Shown here piece by piece: positions 1-5,225 of a stretch of DNA of 5,225 bases (within the stretch, counting starts at the first letter, position 1; every line of letters starts with the position of its first letter). The translations under genes were made by a program, and so were the position numbers. A model generated the notes under the pieces. The model did not search any database, was not told the DNA's origin, and saw only the letters and a program-made list of their open reading frames with translations. This stretch comes from an uncultured Collinsella sp. (lineage in GTDB: Bacteria; Actinomycetota; Coriobacteriia; Coriobacteriales; Coriobacteriaceae), in NCBI GenBank assembly GCA_900545905.1, contig URBA01000120.1, positions 1 to 5,225 of the forward strand, given 5' to 3'.

Positions 1-254
1 CGCTCCTCGGCACGCTCCTTCATATCGAGAATGCGCACCACGCCGGCAAGGTTGATGCCCTCGTCGGTCAGCTGGTTGATGAGCTCCAGGCGCTCGATAT
101 CGGCACGCGAATACAGACGCGTGTTGCCGCCCGAGCGCTGGGGATTCACCAAGCCTTTGGACTCGTAGACGCGCAGAGTCTGCGGGTGCATGCCGGTCAG
201 CTCGGCCGCCACGCTGATCATGTACAGCGGTTTGTTCCTATTGTCCTCGGCCAT
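1..254 (-). CDS. hspR: HspR, MerR-family heat-shock repressor (partial, N-terminal 84 residues)
   Basis: The gene starts at the ATG at 254-252 and runs off the left edge of the window, so only 84 codons are visible. The translation begins MAEDNRNKPLYMISVAAELT. It shows a MerR-type winged helix-turn-helix: recognition-helix region GMHPQTLRVYESKGL at residues 21-35, wing SGGNTRLYSRADIERL at 41-56, and second helix pair to about residue 75. GMHPQTLR(V/Q)YE is typical of HspR. The start is well determined: the upstream frame has no start codon before an in-frame TAA, and AAAGGGG lies just upstream. HspR family members bind HAIR operators and repress dnaK operons, with DnaK acting as co-repressor. 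Its place as last gene of dnaK-grpE-dnaJ-hspR matches the autoregulated Streptomyces arrangement. The C-terminal part, which differs most between HspR proteins, is not in the window. Confidence 0.93.
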   Translation of the reverse strand, partial: MAEDNRNKPLYMISVAAELTGMHPQTLRVYESKGLVNPQRSGGNTRLYSRADIERLELINQLTDEGINLAGVVRILDMKERAEE

Positions 255-326
255 GCTACCTGACCCCTTTCCGTCTCGTTATCGTCCATCATAAGCCCGT
301 GGGCGCGGGCGTGCGCCGCGACCGCC

Positions 327-1292
327 CTAGTACGTCGCCTTGTAACGGTTGACCTTCTCGCGATAGTCGCGTGTGTCGGTCTCGCGCAGCTTGGTCATGG
401 CATCGCGCTCGTCATCGGATAGGTTCGTGGGGACCTGCACCTTGATCTCGACGAGCAGCGCGCCTGTGCGGCCACGGTGCTTAACGTCGGGCGCACCCAT
501 CTCCTTAAAGCGGAACTTCTTGCCCGTCTGGGTGCCAGCGGGCACCTTCAGACGAACCGTCGCGCCGCCGGGCGTGGGCACATCAACCGTGCAGCCGAGC
601 GCCGCCTCGTAGACCGAGATCGGCACCTCCATGGTCACATCGGCACCCTTGCGCTTAAACAGCGGGTGCTCCTCCACATGCGTGGTCACGACCAGGTCGC
701 CGCGCTCGCCGCCGGCAACGCCATACTCGCCGCGACGCTTGTAGCGTAGCTTGCCGCCGTCGACCGCGCCCGCGGGCACCGAGACCGTAATGGTCTGCTG
801 CTCGCCTGTCGAGGGAATGCGATAGGTGACCTTGTGCGTCACGCCGCGAAACGCGTCCTCGGCCGTCACATCGACGGTCAGCGACAGGTCGCCGCCCTTG
901 CGAGCGCGGCTGCGGCCCGCGCCGGCACCGGCAGCGCCCGCAGCCCCGGCAAAGCCCGAGCCCCAATCGCTGCCCCAGGCGCCGTTGCCGCTAAAGATAC
1001 TGTCAAAGATATCGCCCCAGCCGCTTGCGCCAGCACCGGCACCATAGCCGCCGCCATACGCACCGCCCGCGCCCGGCATGCCGCCGAACATGAGCATCTG
1101 ATCGTACTCTTTGCGCTTCTTCTCGTCCGAAAGCGTCTCGTAGGCCTCGCTAATCTCCTTAAACTTGGCCTCGTCTCCGCCGGCATCGGGGTGATATTTT
1201 TGCGCGAGCTTGCGAAACGCGCTCTTGATCTCTTTGTCGGAGGCGCTCTTGGATACGCCCAGGATGTCATAGAAGGTTTTGCCTGCAGCCAT
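327..1292 (-). CDS. dnaJ: DnaJ-family co-chaperone, class B (no zinc finger)
   Basis: A 321-residue J-domain protein that should deliver unfolded substrates to DnaK and stimulate its ATPase in the cytoplasm. The J domain spans about residues 6-66, with the invariant HPD at 34-36. A Gly/Ala-rich linker follows at 70-126; it includes DIFDSIF (94-100) and several Trp. Two beta-sheet C-terminal substrate-binding domains follow, at about 134-212 and 213-290. The four CxxCxGxG zinc motifs of classical DnaJ are absent. The only cysteine is C234, so this is a class B (CbpA/DnaJ2-like) protein, shorter than the roughly 375 residues of classical DnaJ. AGGAG lies 7 nt before the ATG and supports the start. 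The gene sits 107 nt after grpE, beyond two hairpins, and 72 nt before hspR. The symbol follows operon position; cbpA would also be defensible. Confidence 0.93.
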   Translation of the reverse strand: MAAGKTFYDILGVSKSASDKEIKSAFRKLAQKYHPDAGGDEAKFKEISEAYETLSDEKKRKEYDQMLMFGGMPGAGGAYGGGYGAGAGASGWGDIFDSIFSGNGAWGSDWGSGFAGAAGAAGAGAGRSRARKGGDLSLTVDVTAEDAFRGVTHKVTYRIPSTGEQQTITVSVPAGAVDGGKLRYKRRGEYGVAGGERGDLVVTTHVEEHPLFKRKGADVTMEVPISVYEAALGCTVDVPTPGGATVRLKVPAGTQTGKKFRFKEMGAPDVKHRGRTGALLVEIKVQVPTNLSDDERDAMTKLRETDTRDYREKVNRYKATY

Positions 1293-1314
1293 CGTAGCTC
1301 CTCTCCTGTTTCAT

Positions 1315-1335
1315 CCGCCGCCCAGCGGGCGGCGG
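1315..1335 (-). other. GC-rich stem-loop in the dnaJ leader
   Basis: CCGCCGCCC (1315-1323) and GGGCGGCGG (1327-1335) form a perfect 9-bp, all-G/C stem with a 3-nt loop. On the minus strand it ends about 22 nt before the dnaJ start and just upstream of its AGGAGAGGAG ribosome-binding site. No T run follows, so it is unlikely to be a terminator. It may protect the 5' end of a processed dnaJ-hspR transcript or tune dnaJ translation; that role is inferred. Confidence 0.55.
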
Positions 1336-1364
1336 CTCATGCTTTCATATGGCACTAGGCCAGA

Positions 1365-1394
1365 AAGGGCCCCGGGTGTTGCCCCGGGGCCCTT
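1365..1394 (-). terminator. Hairpin between grpE and dnaJ, probable partial terminator or attenuator
   Basis: AAGGGCCCCGGG (1365-1376) pairs perfectly with CCCGGGGCCCTT (1383-1394), giving a 12-bp stem with a 6-nt loop. It begins 5 nt after the grpE stop codon. On the minus strand the stem is followed by a short, interrupted T run (TTTCT), weaker than a standard intrinsic terminator. Because dnaJ and hspR lie downstream with no clear promoter of their own, partial termination or an mRNA processing and stability boundary is more likely than a full stop. Confidence 0.6.
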
Positions 1395-1399
1395 CTCAA

Positions 1400-2242
1400 T
1401 TACTCCTCGGTGCTCTCGGCCGTATCGGCCGCAGCATCCTCGGGCGCCGCTTCGGGCTCCGGCGCGGGGCGCTTCTCGCCACCGTACGTCACCGTCACCA
1501 TCGCGGAGCGCAGGATGCGGTCCGCCATGCGGTAGCCCTTCTGGTACACGTCGTTGACGGTCTCGTCGTACTGCGCCGCGTCCTCGACACGTCCCACGGC
1601 CTGGTGCTCGAGCGGATCGAACGCCTCGCCCTTGGGGTCGATGGGCTCAACGCCCTCGTGCGCAAACACGTCGAGCAGCTTGGCATGCACCGCGTCAACG
1701 CCATCGACGAACTGCTTAAAGTCGTCGGAAAGCTCCTGGCTGCGGGCATGGTCGATCGCGCGCTCGATATCGTCAACCACCGGCAGCAGCGCGGTGACGA
1801 GCTTCTCGGTCGCGCGCTCGCGCTCGGCGATGCGCTCGTTGGCGGTGCGGCGACGGAAATTCTCCCAGTCGGCCTGCAGACGGGCGGTGCGCTCGGTGGC
1901 GTCCTTTGCCTTGTCCTCGGCGGCCTTCTGAGCCTCTGCCGCAGCATCGAGCTCATTGCGCACGTCGGCAAGCTCTTTCTGAGCCTGCTCGAACTTGAGC
2001 TTAAAGTCGTTGTCGGCGGCTTCTTCACCGGCGCGGATAGCGGCTTCCACCATCTCGTCCTCGGTCATCGTCGCCTCCTTGTTGGAATCCTCTACCTGGT
2101 TCTCGGCAGCCTCGGCGACCTCGGCCTCATTGGCCTCGGTATCGTCAACGGCCTCTACGGGAATCTTCACGTCCTTCTCCTCAGAGTCAACGGGGGCGAC
2201 GCCAGCGGCAGCCGCCTCCGTGCGAGCTTTACGGGCGGACAT
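1400..2242 (-). CDS. grpE: GrpE, nucleotide exchange factor for DnaK
   Basis: A 280-residue GrpE that releases ADP from DnaK to drive the chaperone cycle. Residues 1-75 are an acidic, Ala/Glu-rich, probably disordered extension. A long coiled coil covers about 78-145 and includes the conserved ADWENFRRR (124-132). A four-helix bundle covers about 145-195. The C-terminal beta domain at 196-253 carries the family signature: FDPLEHQAV at 208-216 and VYQKGYRMADRILRSAMVTV at 232-251. The protein ends in an acidic Pro/Ala tail (about 258-280). E. coli GrpE has 197 residues, so this one is long at both ends. The ATG at 2242 lies 2 nt after the dnaK stop, with only a weak GAGG upstream, which suggests translational coupling. 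An internal ATG (Met59, position 2068) has a much better ribosome-binding site and would give 222 residues. Product identity is secure; the start is uncertain. Confidence 0.95.
   Translation of the reverse strand: MSARKARTEAAAAGVAPVDSEEKDVKIPVEAVDDTEANEAEVAEAAENQVEDSNKEATMTEDEMVEAAIRAGEEAADNDFKLKFEQAQKELADVRNELDAAAEAQKAAEDKAKDATERTARLQADWENFRRRTANERIAERERATEKLVTALLPVVDDIERAIDHARSQELSDDFKQFVDGVDAVHAKLLDVFAHEGVEPIDPKGEAFDPLEHQAVGRVEDAAQYDETVNDVYQKGYRMADRILRSAMVTVTYGGEKRPAPEPEAAPEDAAADTAESTEE
2066..2080 (-). promoter_or_regulatory. Strong internal ribosome-binding site and alternative grpE start
   Basis: Inside grpE the minus strand reads AAGGAGG (2080-2074), then 5 nt, then ATG (2068-2066). 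This is a near-perfect Shine-Dalgarno at good spacing, in the grpE frame at codon 59. Starting here removes only the acidic extension and leaves the coiled coil and beta domain intact. The site is better than the one before the annotated start. It may be the sole start, or a second start producing a short isoform. Confidence 0.5.
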
Positions 2243-2244
2243 GA

Positions 2245-4137
<1,893 letters not shown>

Positions 4138-4169
4138 TAGAAATTCCCTCTCTCTTGTGCGTTCGCGCC

Positions 4170-4194
4170 GCGTCGGCGGACTGCCGCGCGACGC
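4170..4194 (-). other. Stem-loop in the dnaK 5' leader
   Basis: GCGTCG-GCGG (4170-4179) pairs with CCGC-G-CGACGC (4184-4194): ten base pairs, a 4-nt loop and one bulged base (4188). In the minus-strand transcript it ends about 32 nt upstream of the dnaK start, so it leaves the ribosome-binding site free. It is too GC-rich for a simple RNA thermometer. A role in 5' stabilisation is the simplest reading. Confidence 0.45.
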
Positions 4195-4238
4195 TTCGGC
4201 TTGTCTTTCAGGATGTAGTGTATCCCCTTATGGGCTGG

Positions 4239-4273
4239 AATATACAAAATCTAAGTCAATTCATATAAGATTT
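4239..4273 (-). promoter_or_regulatory. Probable dnaK operon promoter/operator region
   Basis: This is the most AT-rich stretch upstream of dnaK. On the minus strand it contains TTGACT (4259-4254), resembling a -35 box, and TATATT (4244-4239), resembling a -10 box. They are only 9 nt apart, so they cannot belong to one standard promoter. TATATT with TTATAT (4268-4263, spacing 18) is a weak alternative. A dyad AAATCT-N15-AGATTT (4247-4252 and 4268-4273) frames the TTGACT box, and a second palindrome ATAAGA-TT-TCTTAT (4265-4278) overlaps its edge. Neither matches the HAIR or CIRCE consensus. That a promoter lies here is inferred; its exact geometry is not resolved. Confidence 0.35.
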
Positions 4274-4411
4274 CTTATTGCTGAGAGTTTAGGTTCTTAA
4301 ATGCGCAGGTAGATGCGCTGATTGAGTTCTCGGCAAATCTATTGAGATCTATGTAGAGATGGCTGAGGTGTGAGCCTGAAGCCGTACAGGGGGCCTTGGA
4401 GCGACCCCGGG

Positions 4412-4596
4412 GGAAGCGCGACCCAGTCTGAGCGTAAATTCCGGGACGCAGTTTCCTCTTGAAGGCTCGACCGGAAACTACATCCCAGTTTGAGTACCGA
4501 TTCCGGGACGCAGTTTCCGCCGGGCGGTCCAACCGGAAACCGTGTCCCGTTTTGGACGTGGATTACGGGATGCGGTTTCCGCAAACACACTCAATC
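4412..4596. repeat. Three 62-bp tandem repeats with internal dyad symmetry
   Basis: Units start at 4412, 4473 and 4535. The most conserved core is ATTCCGGGACGCAGTTTCC, identical at 4438-4456 and 4500-4518, with the variant ATTACGGGATGCGGTTTCC at 4562-4580; the cores are exactly 62 bp apart. Each unit begins with GGAA(A)C...CCC and carries GGGA...GTTTCC about 20 nt later, so the ends pair. Unit 2 pairs GGAAACTACATCCC with GGGACGCAGTTTCC, and unit 3 pairs GGAAACCGTGTCCCG with CGGGATGCGGTTTCC. Unit 1 is degraded in its left arm. GTTTCC-N16-GGAAAC also spans the 2/3 unit junction, so alternative hairpins are possible. This resembles a degenerating palindromic intergenic repeat cluster, not a CRISPR array, because the intervening bases are related between units. 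Confidence 0.8.
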
Positions 4597-4715
4597 GCCC
4601 TATATTTCAAGTCACCTGTAGCTAACATTTGCGCAGCTCAACGGCCTCACCTGCATGTTTTTTAGTAAGCCGTGGCATACTCGGCGAACGGTATGAAGAT
4701 GCCGGTCAGAGGGTA

Positions 4716-4743
4716 TTGCAAACGGTCGCTCCCGTGGTATGTT
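4716..4743 (+). promoter_or_regulatory. Candidate ferredoxin promoter (extended -10)
   Basis: TTGCAA (4716-4721, four of six matches to TTGACA) and TATGTT (4738-4743, four of six to TATAAT) are separated by 16 nt. TG one base upstream of the -10 box (4735-4736) makes an extended -10. Transcription would start near 4750 and give a leader of about 55 nt containing the stem-loop at 4758-4785. Confidence 0.5.
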
Positions 4744-4757
4744 TTTGCCCGAATCAA

Positions 4758-4785
4758 ACCGACGCGCATCGCCTGTAGCGTCGGT
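4758..4785 (+). other. Stem-loop in the ferredoxin 5' leader
   Basis: ACCGACGC (4758-4765) and GCGTCGGT (4778-4785) form a perfect 8-bp stem with a 12-nt loop. It ends just upstream of the AGAGGAAA ribosome-binding site and would lie near the 5' end of a transcript from the promoter above. A stabilising 5' hairpin for an abundant small mRNA is the simplest explanation. A DNA operator is also possible. Confidence 0.5.
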
Positions 4786-4804
4786 CAACAGAGAGGAAAC
4801 TACC

Positions 4805-4990
4805 ATGGCTCATCCCGTAATTGATGCCGACGAGTGCATCGCTTGTGGCGTTTGCGTCGACTCCTGCCCCGCTGGCGTTCTGGAGCTCCAGGACGTCGCT
4901 ACCGTCGCTGACGAGGACTCCTGCGTCGCCTGTGGCGCTTGCCAGGACGCTTGCCCCGCTGGCGCGATCACCGAGATCGTCGAGGAGTAA
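4805..4990 (+). CDS. 2[4Fe-4S] bacterial (clostridial-type) ferredoxin
   Basis: A 61-residue, acidic, soluble electron carrier. Two complete cluster motifs are visible: C11-x2-C14-x2-C17-x3-C21-P and C40-x2-C43-x2-C46-x3-C50-P, each followed by AG. This is the classic pseudo-twofold bacterial ferredoxin, and the length is normal for the family. In fermentative anaerobes such proteins carry electrons between pyruvate:ferredoxin oxidoreductase, hydrogenases and Rnf or related complexes; which partners apply here is not shown. The ATG at 4805 has AGAGGAAA about 8 nt upstream. An in-frame ATG at 4739 would add 22 residues unlike ferredoxin and overlaps the candidate -10 box, so it was not chosen. 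The gene stands alone, with its own promoter, leader hairpin and terminator, and diverges from dnaK. Codons are strongly biased towards C-ending forms, consistent with high expression. Confidence 0.96.
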   Translation: MAHPVIDADECIACGVCVDSCPAGVLELQDVATVADEDSCVACGACQDACPAGAITEIVEE

Positions 4991-5025
4991 CAACTCCCCC
5001 ACCTGCACACTCAAAAGTACACCGT

Positions 5026-5074
5026 GCACAAAAAGGAGGCCTCCGCATCGCCGCGGAGGCCTCCTTTTTTGTGC
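5026..5074. terminator. Strong bidirectional intrinsic terminator after the ferredoxin gene
   Basis: AAAAAGGAGGCCTCCGC (5030-5046) pairs perfectly with GCGGAGGCCTCCTTTTT (5053-5069), a 17-bp stem with a 6-nt loop. After one bulged T (5070), GCAC/GTGC extends the pairing. T6 on the plus strand and T5 on the minus strand make it usable in both directions. It lies 35 nt after the ferredoxin stop, so the gene is probably monocistronic. Each arm also contains the self-complementary decamer GGAGGCCTCC. Bidirectional use would suit a convergent gene to the right, outside the window. Confidence 0.92.
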
Positions 5075-5108
5075 GGATAACCAATTAGGCACCGTCGCAG
5101 GCTGAGCT

Positions 5109-5217
5109 CACGTCAGCGAAAACGTCCCTAAGCGAGCAAGGTGACGTGAAAGAGGAGGGAAGCGTACTTTGGTACGCGACCGACGATTGAACGTCAGATT
5201 GCCGCTTAGGGGCGTTT
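5109..5217. repeat. Long imperfect palindrome with nested stems, possible mobile repeat or structured RNA
   Basis: Outer arms AAACGTCCCTAAGCG (5120-5134) and CGCTTAGGGGCGTTT (5203-5217) pair over 15 positions (14 Watson-Crick plus one G-T). The stem continues through a one-base bulge (5135) into GCAA-GG-TGACGT (5136-5147) against ACGTCA-GA-TTGC (5191-5202). At the tip is a perfect hairpin GCGTAC-TTTG-GTACGC (5162-5177), preceded by the purine-rich stretch GAAAGAGGAGGGAA (5148-5161). The TGACGTG at 5142-5148 can instead pair with CACGTCA at 5109-5115, giving two exclusive folds. I see no coding sequence in 5075-5225. The sequence alone does not decide between a MITE-like repeat, a structured RNA and a leader of a gene to the right. 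Confidence 0.6.
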
Positions 5218-5225
5218 GCAGCGTC

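Larger units (their letters stand above)
4138..4804. other. Divergent intergenic region between dnaK and the ferredoxin gene
   Basis: I see no convincing gene in these 667 bp. Open frames of 64-85 codons exist on both strands, but those at 4275-4590 read through 62-bp repeats whose period is not a multiple of three, so the frame shifts between units. The region holds the dnaK leader, an AT-rich block (about 4216-4300), the repeats (4412-4596) and the ferredoxin promoter and leader. In 4274-4411 I see only two direct copies of ATTGAG (4321 and 4341) and what looks like a decayed extra repeat unit (about 4366-4411). In 4597-4715 I see a T6 run near 4658 without a good stem, and a small dyad CATAC-N10-GTATG (4676-4695). 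Confidence 0.7.

Noticed and set aside
1308..1337. Nine-codon leader peptide ATG...TGA before dnaJ
   Set aside because: It consists almost entirely of the GC hairpin arms and has no ribosome-binding site of its own that I can see.
4275..4590. Minus-strand open frames of 83-85 codons across the repeat block
   Set aside because: They read through 62-bp repeats in shifting frames, so the repeats are not conserved as protein. They lack a ribosome-binding site that I can see.
4412..4596. Repeat block as a CRISPR array
   Set aside because: The period is 62 bp, but the bases between conserved cores are related to each other and not unique spacers, there are only three copies, and no cas gene is visible.
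4739..4804. N-terminal extension of the ferredoxin from an upstream ATG
   Set aside because: The extra 22 residues do not resemble ferredoxin, the ATG overlaps the candidate -10 box, and the start at 4805 has a good ribosome-binding site and gives the normal family length.
5169..5225. Possible TTG-started gene running off the right edge after the GAGGAGGG stretch
   Set aside because: The start would sit in the tip hairpin of the palindrome, the frame is only 19 codons within the window, and the palindrome explains the sequence better. The sequence to the right would be needed to reconsider.

Overview
The window looks like chromosomal DNA from a high-GC Gram-positive bacterium of the class Coriobacteriia, probably Collinsella or a close relative. 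That placement is inferred from the actinobacterial gene order dnaK-grpE-dnaJ-hspR, the HspR-type repressor, the GC-rich coding style and a small clostridial-type ferredoxin next door. No 16S or other taxonomic marker is present, so the genus is a guess.

Layout: positions 1-4137 hold a heat-shock operon read on the minus strand. In transcription order it contains dnaK (4137 to 2245), grpE (2242 to 1400, 2 nt after dnaK), a 107-nt gap with two strong hairpins, dnaJ (1292 to 327), a 72-nt gap, and the first 84 codons of the repressor gene hspR (254 to beyond position 1). DnaK is the ATP-driven chaperone, DnaJ delivers substrate and stimulates ATP hydrolysis, GrpE exchanges nucleotide, and HspR should repress the operon with DnaK as co-repressor, as in Streptomyces.

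Positions 4138-4804 are a 667-bp non-coding region between the divergent dnaK and ferredoxin genes. From the dnaK side it holds a dnaK leader stem-loop, an AT-rich stretch likely to contain the dnaK promoter, a block of three 62-bp tandem repeats with internal dyad symmetry, and a candidate ferredoxin promoter followed by a leader stem-loop. I found no canonical HAIR (CTTGAGT-N7-ACTCAAG) or CIRCE operator here.

Positions 4805-4990 encode a 61-residue 2[4Fe-4S] ferredoxin on the plus strand, followed by a strong bidirectional terminator at 5026-5074. The last 150 bases carry no gene, but they hold a 98-nt imperfect palindrome with nested stems and a competing alternative pairing. This is the least explained element in the window.
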